From NCBI GenBank assembly GCA_007127495.1, contig SKZG01000394.1:1-5220 (forward strand): 5,220 bases of DNA, given 5' to 3'. The position numbers were made by a program, and so were the translations under genes. Shown here one piece after another: positions 1 to 5,220 of this stretch. This stretch comes from Planctomycetales bacterium. GTDB lineage: Bacteria; Planctomycetota; Planctomycetia; Pirellulales; Thermoguttaceae. The notes under the pieces are model-generated. The model ran no database searches and was not told where the DNA came from. It worked only from the letters and a program-made list of their open reading frames with translations. How positions within the stretch are numbered: the stretch's first letter is position 1; every line of letters starts with the position of its first letter.

Positions 1-1674
1 CAAACCCTCCAACGTGCGCGGCTCCGCCTTGGCCTCATTCTGATCCTCAGCACCATGCTGTGGGGGACGCTGTTCTGGCTGGCCTTCGACGGCTTTCAGT
101 TCATCCGCCACGGCATTGGACACACTCCCACACACGATCAGACGGTCCGGGCCGTTTTCGGCACCTTCTTTGGCGCCTTGATTGTTATGCTGGTGTTCTC
201 TTCAGGCATTATTTTGTACGGTTCGCTATTTCAATCGCGCGAGACGGCATACCTCCTGTCGATGCCCATCCGGACTCAACGCGTGTTCCTGCACAAGTTC
301 CAGGAGGCCATTCTGTTGAGTTCCTGGGGTTTTGTTCTGCTGGGCAGCCCCGTGCTTCTGGCCTACGGGGTCGTTGCTGAGGCGCCGTGGTACTATTATT
401 TTCTGCTCCCGCCGTTTCTGGTGGCGTTCGTTTATATACCCGCGGCCTTGGGGGCTCTGTTGTGCTTGGCCATTGTCTATTGGATTCCCACGGCGCGGCT
501 GAAGGTGTTGGTGCTCGGAATTGTGTTGATCGTGGCCTTCGCGGCGTGGACCGCCTGGCGCGTGATTGCAGGGCCGGAAAGCGATTTGCTCACCCCGGCC
601 TGGTTTCAGGAGATGCTCACGCGGCTGAGCTTCACCGAAGGACGATTGCTGCCAAGCTGGTGGCTTAGTTCCGGGCTGCTCGAGGCGACGCAGGGCGACT
701 GGTCGCAAAGCGTCTTGTTTCTGGCGCTGCTGATCTCCAACGCGCTGATGGGCCGGCAGCTTTCCGTGGCCGTGTCGGGTTATTTGTACCGGCCGGCGTA
801 TAGCGCGCTCCATGGCCAAGGACGTCGCAGGCCGCATCGCCGGACCGGCCCGGCGGTGGCTTGGCTCGATTCCACAATGGTCAAGCTGCTGGGCCCGTTG
901 CCGCTTCCCATGCGGTTGCTCACGCTGAAAGACCTGCGCATTTTTCGGCGCGACCCGGCCCAATGGATGCAGTTCCTGATTTTTTTCGGACTGCTGCTAC
1001 TGTACTTTATGAACATACGCCGCTTTAGTTACGACGCGTATTACATCGGTTGGGTCAACATGATCAGCTTCCTGAACCTTGCCGTTGTAGGGCTTCTCAT
1101 GTCGACGTTCACCACCCGGTTCATCTACCCGATGATCAGTCTTGAGGGCCGACGCTTCTGGATCCTCGGCCTCATGCCGATCAGCCGCGACGTCCTGCTA
1201 TGGAGCAAGTTCTTTTTCGCCGTCGGCGGGGCCACCGTGCCTTGCTGTGGCCTCGTGCTGCTGAGCGACGTCATGCTGCGGGTCACGCCCATGGTGCTCG
1301 TCAACCATCAGCTTACCTGCATCATCCTGTGTGTGGGGCTGGCAGGCATTGCCGTCGGGCTGGGGGCTCGGCTGCCCAATTTCCGCGAGGAGTCGCCTTC
1401 GCGCATCGCGGCCGGGTTTGGCGGCACCCTGAACCTGGTCGTGAGCGCGTTATTTATCGTGGTGGTGGTGGCGCTCACTGCGGTGCCTATGCATTTCTAC
1501 CTGGCCACACACGGAGACCATAGCCTGGGGTCGCTTTGGGACCAGGGTTTCTTGGGGGCCGGGCTCTTCTGGTGGGTGATCGCCGGCATGTTGGCCAGTG
1601 TTGCCGTGGGCATTGTGGCTACCACCGTCCCCTTGGTGATCGGCATTCGGGCCTTCCGCCGGCTGGAGTTCTAA
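1..1674 (+). CDS. ABC-2-like exporter permease, 5'-truncated by the window
   Basis: This is an integral membrane protein resembling putative ABC exporter permeases of planctomycetes; the substrate is unknown. The frame is open from base 1, so 557 codons are visible and the true start lies upstream. The ATG at 55 falls inside a hydrophobic stretch (LRLGLILILSTMLWGTLFW) and is unlikely to be the start. Counting from that ATG, hydrophobic segments lie near residues 1-12, 33-59, 85-107, 113-144, 149-171, 219-233, 303-320, 331-352, 383-407, 419-437, 450-478 and 502-531, roughly 12 in all. Family-like soluble motifs are SRETAYLLSMP (61-71), KFQEA (81-85), LKDLRIFRRDP (291-301) and FWILGLMPISR (368-378). 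No Walker A or ABC signature is present, so the ATPase must be a separate protein, probably encoded just upstream. A basic loop (RRRPHRR, 257-263) is probably cytoplasmic. Its codons look less GC-rich than those of the Hsp70 genes. The permease class is fairly sure; the exact family rests on remembered motifs. Confidence 0.85.
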   Translation, partial: QTLQRARLRLGLILILSTMLWGTLFWLAFDGFQFIRHGIGHTPTHDQTVRAVFGTFFGALIVMLVFSSGIILYGSLFQSRETAYLLSMPIRTQRVFLHKFQEAILLSSWGFVLLGSPVLLAYGVVAEAPWYYYFLLPPFLVAFVYIPAALGALLCLAIVYWIPTARLKVLVLGIVLIVAFAAWTAWRVIAGPESDLLTPAWFQEMLTRLSFTEGRLLPSWWLSSGLLEATQGDWSQSVLFLALLISNALMGRQLSVAVSGYLYRPAYSALHGQGRRRPHRRTGPAVAWLDSTMVKLLGPLPLPMRLLTLKDLRIFRRDPAQWMQFLIFFGLLLLYFMNIRRFSYDAYYIGWVNMISFLNLAVVGLLMSTFTTRFIYPMISLEGRRFWILGLMPISRDVLLWSKFFFAVGGATVPCCGLVLLSDVMLRVTPMVLVNHQLTCIILCVGLAGIAVGLGARLPNFREESPSRIAAGFGGTLNLVVSALFIVVVVALTAVPMHFYLATHGDHSLGSLWDQGFLGAGLFWWVIAGMLASVAVGIVATTVPLVIGIRAFRRLEF

Positions 1675-1679
1675 TCGCC

Positions 1680-1713
1680 GCGCCATGGGCGGCCTGGCCC
1701 ATGCCGCTGTTTT
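1680..1713 (+). terminator. Candidate Rho-independent terminator after the permease gene
   Basis: An inverted repeat begins 5 bases after the permease stop codon. Bases 1680-1690 (GCGCCATGGGC) pair with 1697-1707 (GCCCATGCCGC), giving 11 positions with one C-C mismatch, around the 6-base loop GGCCTG. It is followed by TGTTTT (1708-1713). The uninterrupted core is 7 bp (1684-1690 with 1697-1703). The T-run is short, so termination may be partial, but the position directly after the stop codon supports the call. Confidence 0.5.
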
Positions 1714-1720
1714 GGAGTAA

Positions 1721-1766
1721 CCGTTCACGAGAGACGGCTCTGCGGGCCATGCCGAACGGAGAGCCG
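1721..1766. repeat. Interlocked inverted repeats in the intergenic region
   Basis: Two inverted repeats interlock. CCGTTC (1721-1726) is complementary to GAACGG (1754-1759). CGGCTCT (1735-1741) is complementary to AGAGCCG (1760-1766). The left arm of the second lies in the loop of the first, and its right arm directly abuts the first one's right arm. If transcribed, both stems could form together as an H-type pseudoknot, or they could compete. No protein-coding content is evident here. Short complementary stretches are easy to find by chance in GC-rich DNA, so a biological role is unproven. Confidence 0.35.
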
Positions 1767-1804
1767 AGGCCGGGCGGCTTGACAGGGAGCCTGCGATACG
1801 GTTC
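1761..1804 (+). other. Possible degenerate group II intron domain-V-like segment
   Basis: The segment begins GAGCCG (1761-1766) and ends ATACGGTTC (1796-1804). The six terminal bases at each end pair (G-C, A-T, G-T wobble, C-G, C-G, G-C). These ends resemble the lower stem of group II intron domain V, which typically runs from GAGCCG to ACGGTTC and contains the catalytic AGC triad, here at 1762-1764. The segment is 44 bases rather than the usual 34 or so. Its middle does not fold into the expected two-base bulge plus GNRA-capped helix. No reverse transcriptase frame is nearby. It is at best a decayed relic, and chance resemblance is quite possible. Confidence 0.2.
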
Positions 1805-1807
1805 GAT
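1779..1807 (+). promoter_or_regulatory. Candidate sigma-70-type promoter for the DUF2760-Hsp70 cluster
   Basis: A perfect -35 hexamer TTGACA (1779-1784) is followed, after a 17-base spacer, by TTCGAT (1802-1807), which matches three of six positions of the -10 consensus. Transcription would start near 1814, giving a leader of roughly 50 bases before the ATG at 1868. The site lies downstream of the terminator-like hairpin, where a promoter for the next unit is expected. The weak -10 and the overlap with the domain-V-like segment keep confidence low. Confidence 0.3.
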
Positions 1808-1856
1808 GGATGTTTTCAGGGGCGCCGGAGCGGACCGGCCGTCAGGACCGTTGTTC

Positions 1857-1860
1857 GAGG
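1857..1860 (+). promoter_or_regulatory. Ribosome binding site of the DUF2760-like gene
   Basis: GAGG ends 7 bases before the ATG at 1868, a normal Shine-Dalgarno spacing, and supports that start. Confidence 0.55.
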
Positions 1861-1867
1861 TTTCACC

Positions 1868-2416
1868 ATGCGACGCATTTGGCTGGCAATTCGCGTATTC
1901 TTTCTCGTTCTCTTTCGCCGCGAGGTGGCTGAGGCCGTCCGAATAACCCTGGAGGGGAGGGTCCGTTTGCCCCAGCCGCCGCTCGAGCCGGCGGAACCCA
2001 AGGCACCAAAGAAGCCCGCGCCGCCGAAACCGCCATTGCGGAGCGAAGCGCTGACATTGCTTGCCACCCTGCAACGGGAGGCCCGATTCGTCGATTTCGT
2101 CGAGGAGCCGCTGGACGACTACACCGATGCCCAGGTGGGCGCGGCGGCGCGCGACGTGCATCGTAACTGCGGCACGGCCCTGCGCCGGATGTTTGCTCCC
2201 CAGCCACTCTTGAGCGACGCCGAGGGCGCCGAGATCGAGGTGCCCCGCGGCTTCGACCCCGGCCGTTATCGACTCGTCGGACAGGTCGCCGGAGAACCGC
2301 CATTCCGCGGCCGGCTGACGCACCCCGGCTGGGAGGCGGCCAAATGTGAAGTTCCAAGCTGGTCCGGGGGCAAGTCGGCAGTGCAGGTGATCGCGCCGGC
2401 CGAAGTTGAACTGTAG
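1868..2416 (+). CDS. DUF2760-like Hsp70-associated protein
   Basis: A 182-residue protein of unknown biochemical function. I assign it to DUF2760 from its size, its layout and its position directly before Hsp70 genes, a pairing I recall from planctomycetes and proteobacteria. It has three visible parts. Residues 1-19 are a short hydrophobic stretch flanked by arginines (MRR, then IWLAIRVFFLVLF, then RRE). It is too short for a confident transmembrane helix but suits a membrane-surface or in-plane anchor. Residues 33-56 are a Pro/Ala/Lys/Glu linker, probably disordered. Residues 57-182 form the folded part, starting with a helical region that includes ARFVDFVEEPLDDYTDAQVG (72-91) and ending in a probable beta-rich half with PGRYRLVGQV (131-140) and HPGWEA (152-157). 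It has Cys101 and Cys160 but no metal-site pattern. The stop is 12 bases before the next ATG, so it is almost certainly co-translated with the Hsp70 and may act as its partner or tether. That role is inferred. Confidence 0.8.
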   Translation: MRRIWLAIRVFFLVLFRREVAEAVRITLEGRVRLPQPPLEPAEPKAPKKPAPPKPPLRSEALTLLATLQREARFVDFVEEPLDDYTDAQVGAAARDVHRNCGTALRRMFAPQPLLSDAEGAEIEVPRGFDPGRYRLVGQVAGEPPFRGRLTHPGWEAAKCEVPSWSGGKSAVQVIAPAEVEL

Positions 2417-2423
2417 GATGGAG
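2415..2423 (+). promoter_or_regulatory. Ribosome binding site of the first Hsp70 gene
   Basis: AGGATGGAG overlaps the TAG stop of the preceding gene. Its GGAG (2420-2423) lies 5 bases before the ATG at 2429. The overlap of stop codon and binding site suggests translational coupling between the DUF2760-like gene and the Hsp70 gene. Confidence 0.6.
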
Positions 2424-2428
2424 TACCA

Positions 2429-4243
2429 ATGGCCGCACAACACGTAATCGGAATCGACCTGGGCACCACCAACTGCGTGCTGGCCTACGCGCCGCTCGAA
2501 GGCGGTGCGCCTCAGGTGCGGCTGCTCGACATCCCGCAGCTTGTGGCGCCGGGCACTATCGAGGCCCGCCCGTCGCTCCCCTCGTTTCTCTACCTTGCCA
2601 ATCCGCACGAGGCAGCCGGCGGGGCGCTTGACCTGGCCTGGGCGACGGACCGGACGTTTGCCGTAGGTGAGTACGCGCGGCGCCAAGGGGCCGAGGTGCC
2701 GGATCGGACCGTTGTGGCCGCCAAGTCGTGGCTGTGTTACAGCCGCGTCGATCGGCACCAGCCGATCTTGCCTTGGGGTGCGCCCGACGGTGTGCCCAAG
2801 GTTTCGCCGGTGGAGGCGACGCAACGTTACCTCGAACACCTGCTGGGCGCGTGGCGCACGGCGATGCCCGAGGCGCCCATTGCCGAGCAGCACGTCGTGC
2901 TGACCGTGCCCGCCTCGTTCGACGCCGCCGCCCGCGAACTGACGCGCCAGGCGGCGCTGGCGGCCGGGTTGCCCGACGACTTCGTCCTGCTCGAAGAGCC
3001 GCAGGCGGCCGTGTACGCATGGCTGGCCGCCCGGGGCGACCGGTGGCGGCGCGACCTGGGCGTCGACGACCGCCTGCTGGTGTGCGACGTGGGCGGCGGC
3101 ACCACCGACCTGACCCTGGTTGGCGTGGCCGAAGAGCGCGGCGAACTGCAGTTGCGGCGCATCGCCGTGGGGAATCACCTGCTCGTCGGCGGCGACAATA
3201 TGGATCTGGCCATGGCGCACTTCGTCGCCGACCGATTCGCAGAGCAGGGCACCCAGCTCGACCCCTGGCAGTCGGTCGCGCTGTGGCACTCCTGCCGGGC
3301 TGCGAAGGAAGCGTTGCTCGCACCGGGCGAGGCGGCCGGCGCAACGCACCCGATCTCCGTGCTCGGCCGCGGCCGGCGGCTCATTGGCGGAACGGTGACC
3401 GTCGAGGTCGAGCGGCAGGCCGTCAGCGATCTGCTCATCGAGGGCTTCTTCCCGCGCAGCCGGCTTGACGACCGCCCCGCGCGGCAGCGGATCAGCGGGT
3501 TCCGAGAAATCGGCCTGCCGTTCGAGGCCGATACGGCCGTGACGCGGCACCTCGCGGAGTTTCTGAAGGCCCACGCTGACGAGGCCGGGCAGTCGGCCGT
3601 CCGGCCCACGCACGTGCTGTTCAACGGCGGTGTGTTCAAGGCGGAGCCGTTCCGCGGGCGGTTGCTCGACGTGCTGCGCGACTGGTTTCCCGAGGCGGAG
3701 GCCCCGCCGTGCCCGTTGGCCGGCGAGCACGACCTGGATCACGCCGCGGCGAAGGGGGCCGCCTATTACGGCTGGGCCAAGCAGGCCGGCGGCGTGCGCA
3801 TCCGCGGCGGCACGGCCCGGGCCTACTACGTGGGCATCGAAACGGCCGGCCTGGCCGTGCCGGGCGCCCCGCGGCCGCTTCGGGCGCTGTGCGTGGTGCC
3901 GTTCGGCATGGAAGAGGGCACCGAGGCCGACGTGCCCGGCGGCGAGATCGGGCTTGTCGTCGGCGAGCCGGCGCAATTCCGCTTCTTCAGTTCACCCACA
4001 CGCAAGGAGGATCGGCCGGGCGACGTCCTGGCCCGCTGGAGCACCGACGAACTGACCGAGACCGACTCCTTGGAGGCCACGCTTCCGGCCGACGAGGCCG
4101 TCGACGAGCCCTACGTGCCCGTGACGTTTCGTTCTCGCATTACTGAACTCGGCATGTTCGAACTCTGGTGCGTCAGCACCCAAAGCGACAAACAGTGGAA
4201 GTTGGAGTTCAGTGTTCGCGAGACGGATGCCGATCGCCCCTAG
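2429..4243 (+). CDS. Hsp70-family ATPase, non-canonical, lidless
   Basis: A 604-residue cytoplasmic Hsp70/actin-fold ATPase, presumably a specialised chaperone. ATPase motifs in order: phosphate-1 loop IGIDLGTTN (7-15); AAKSWLC (97-103), whose Lys99 matches catalytic Lys70 of DnaK; VVLTVPASFD (156-165); EEPQAA (189-194) with the Glu171 equivalent; phosphate-2 VCDVGGGTTDLTLV (218-231), with Asp220, Thr225 and Asp227 matching Asp194, Thr199 and Asp201; GGDNMDLA (254-261); AAKEALL (291-297); adenosine loop LFNGGVFK (397-404); and DLDHAAAKGAAYYG (435-448). All key catalytic positions are present, so ATP hydrolysis is expected. The hydrophobic DVLLLDV linker of DnaK is replaced by GVRIRGGTARA (455-465). 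YYVGIETAG (466-474) then aligns with the start of the DnaK substrate domain. The remaining 130 residues suffice for a beta domain only, with no helical lid. It is not dnaK: it is shorter and the substrate domain diverges strongly. It lies 12 bases after the DUF2760-like gene and is followed by a paralogue. Client unknown. Confidence 0.93.
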   Translation: MAAQHVIGIDLGTTNCVLAYAPLEGGAPQVRLLDIPQLVAPGTIEARPSLPSFLYLANPHEAAGGALDLAWATDRTFAVGEYARRQGAEVPDRTVVAAKSWLCYSRVDRHQPILPWGAPDGVPKVSPVEATQRYLEHLLGAWRTAMPEAPIAEQHVVLTVPASFDAAARELTRQAALAAGLPDDFVLLEEPQAAVYAWLAARGDRWRRDLGVDDRLLVCDVGGGTTDLTLVGVAEERGELQLRRIAVGNHLLVGGDNMDLAMAHFVADRFAEQGTQLDPWQSVALWHSCRAAKEALLAPGEAAGATHPISVLGRGRRLIGGTVTVEVERQAVSDLLIEGFFPRSRLDDRPARQRISGFREIGLPFEADTAVTRHLAEFLKAHADEAGQSAVRPTHVLFNGGVFKAEPFRGRLLDVLRDWFPEAEAPPCPLAGEHDLDHAAAKGAAYYGWAKQAGGVRIRGGTARAYYVGIETAGLAVPGAPRPLRALCVVPFGMEEGTEADVPGGEIGLVVGEPAQFRFFSSPTRKEDRPGDVLARWSTDELTETDSLEATLPADEAVDEPYVPVTFRSRITELGMFELWCVSTQSDKQWKLEFSVRETDADRP

Positions 4244-4289
4244 CCACCCTGCCTTGACGCAGCAACGTAAGTGTGGAATCAACTCATTC

Positions 4290-5220
4290 ATGAGTCCATC
4301 GCCATCACCTCAACCTGCTCCGCCGCGATTCGTCGTGGGAGTCGACCTGGGAACGACCAACTCGGCCGTTTGTTTTGTCGATTCGCAGCGGCAGCCGCGA
4401 CGGATCGAGACGTTCACCGTGCCTCAGGTGGTCGAGGCGGGCGTGGTCGAACGGCGGGAAACGCTCCCGTCGTTCTATTACGAGCCTGCGGCGGCCGAGT
4501 TCGGCCCCGCAGCACTGCAATGCCCGTGGCACCAGAGCGAGCCGGGCTACACCGTCGGCGTCTTCGCACGCGACCACGGCGCCAAAGTGCCCGGCCGGCT
4601 GATCGTCTCGGCCAAGTCGTGGCTGTGCCACTCGGGGGTCGATCGGACCGCCGCCATTCTGCCGTGGCAGGGCGCCGACGACGTCGGGCGGCTCTCGCCC
4701 ATCGAGGCCAGCGCCCGGTATCTGGAACACATCCGCCTCGCGTGGGACCACCACTACCCGGAGCATCCGCTGGCCAAACAGGACGTCGTCCTCACCCTCC
4801 CCGCTTCATTCGACGAGGTCGCCCGCGAATTGACGGTCAAGGCGGCGCGTCGGGCGGGGCTGCCGCGCATTGTGCTCATCGAGGAGCCACAAGCGGCGTT
4901 CTACGCCTGGATCGACCGGCATCGCGAAGAGTGGGACCGGCAGGTTGCGCCGGGCCAGAAGATTCTCGTGTGCGATATCGGCGGCGGCACGAGCGACTTC
5001 ACGCTCATCCTCGTACGCCGGGGCGAGGGCGGCAAGGTGCAATTCCACCGCGTGGCCGTCGGCGAGCACCTGATCCTCGGCGGCGACAACTTCGACTTGG
5101 CACTGGCCCGGCACCTCGAAGCCAGGCTGACCGACGGCGGGAAGCTCGAGCCGGGTCAGTGGGCCGTGCTCGTGCGCGCATGTCGTCAGGCGAAGGAGAC
5201 GCTGTTGGGCGATCATCCGC
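4290..5220 (+). CDS. Second Hsp70-family ATPase, 3'-truncated by the window
   Basis: The frame is open from the ATG at 4290 to the window end (310 codons plus one base) and encodes most of an Hsp70 nucleotide-binding domain. After a Ser/Pro-rich leader (2-12) come phosphate-1 VGVDLGTTNSAV (16-27), SAKSWLCHSGVDR (107-119, catalytic Lys109), ILPW (123-126), VVLTLPASFD (166-175), IEEPQAAFYAW (197-207), phosphate-2 VCDIGGGTSDFTL (227-239), LGGDNFDLA (263-271) and ACRQAKETLL (297-306). It is clearly paralogous to the preceding Hsp70 over this span but diverged enough for a separate job. From recollection of this family, the second Hsp70 of such pairs is often longer, with a C-terminal DUF3731 region; that cannot be seen here. 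The start is uncertain. The ribosome-site match before 4290 is weak (TGGA, 4274-4277), and an in-frame ATG at 4227 overlaps the previous gene by 17 bases and would add 21 residues. The gap of 46 bases or less suggests the same operon. Confidence 0.92.
   Translation, partial: MSPSPSPQPAPPRFVVGVDLGTTNSAVCFVDSQRQPRRIETFTVPQVVEAGVVERRETLPSFYYEPAAAEFGPAALQCPWHQSEPGYTVGVFARDHGAKVPGRLIVSAKSWLCHSGVDRTAAILPWQGADDVGRLSPIEASARYLEHIRLAWDHHYPEHPLAKQDVVLTLPASFDEVARELTVKAARRAGLPRIVLIEEPQAAFYAWIDRHREEWDRQVAPGQKILVCDIGGGTSDFTLILVRRGEGGKVQFHRVAVGEHLILGGDNFDLALARHLEARLTDGGKLEPGQWAVLVRACRQAKETLLGDHP

Noticed and set aside
226..963. Minus-strand open frame of 245 codons inside the permease gene
   Set aside because: It is antisense to a convincing membrane protein, is rich in Gln, Arg, Pro and His, and has no motif or promoter context.
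1536..1946. Plus-strand open frame of 136 codons bridging the intergenic region
   Set aside because: It overlaps the end of the permease and the start of the DUF2760-like gene in a different frame, crosses the terminator-like hairpin, and has a low-complexity, motif-free translation.
2728..3468. Plus-strand open frame of 246 codons in another frame of the first Hsp70
   Set aside because: Its translation is almost entirely Arg, Ala, Gly and Pro, a typical frame-shifted shadow of high-GC coding DNA. The Hsp70 frame is continuous across it, so no frameshift is implied.
1619..3976. Very long open frame on the minus strand (785 codons)
   Set aside because: It lies antisense to the DUF2760-like gene and the first Hsp70, whose frames carry clear family motifs. 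Its translation is rich in Arg, Pro, Gly and His without recognisable domains, as expected from a stop-poor antisense frame in GC-rich DNA.
4305..5216. Minus-strand open frames (4305-4766 and 4806-5216) over the right end
   Set aside because: They are antisense to the second Hsp70, whose plus-strand frame shows ordered ATPase motifs from 4290 to the window edge.
1..5220. tRNA, rRNA, CRISPR arrays, insertion sequences and attachment sites
   Set aside because: I looked for cloverleaf-like segments, regularly spaced direct repeats, transposase motifs and terminal inverted repeats and saw none that could be supported.

Overview
The window is GC-rich and gene-dense, with all genes on the + strand. 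It carries the 3' part of an ABC-type exporter permease gene, a 193-bp intergenic region, and a compact cluster of three genes: a small DUF2760-like protein followed by two tandem non-canonical Hsp70-family ATPases. The last gene runs off the right edge. The family combination and base composition suggest a planctomycete (Pirellula-like). This is an inference from remembered family distribution; no rRNA or other phylogenetic marker is present.

Layout. Bases 1-1674 encode a polytopic membrane protein with about 12 hydrophobic segments. Its true start lies upstream of the window. It is followed 5 bp after the stop by a good GC-rich hairpin with a short T-run (1680-1713), a likely transcription end. 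The rest of the intergenic region (1714-1867) holds overlapping inverted repeats, a segment whose two ends resemble the lower stem of group II intron domain V, and a perfect TTGACA box. Either an intron relic or a promoter, or both, may be there.

The chaperone cluster starts at 1868. The DUF2760-like protein has a short hydrophobic N-terminus and a Pro/Lys/Ala linker. Twelve bases later begins the first Hsp70 (604 aa), with an intact ATPase fold signature, an altered interdomain linker and no room for the helical lid. The second Hsp70 begins at 4290 (or at an overlapping ATG at 4227). It shows the full N-terminal phosphate-binding motifs over 310 residues before the window ends. The two Hsp70s share a subfamily signature (AKSWLC, then VDR, then ILPW) not found in DnaK.

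How they may work together. The tight spacing suggests that the DUF2760-like protein and the two Hsp70s are co-expressed and act together, possibly near the membrane through the hydrophobic N-terminus of the small protein. Their client is unknown. No DnaJ, GrpE or ClpB is visible here. The exporter permease appears to belong to a separate upstream transcription unit.
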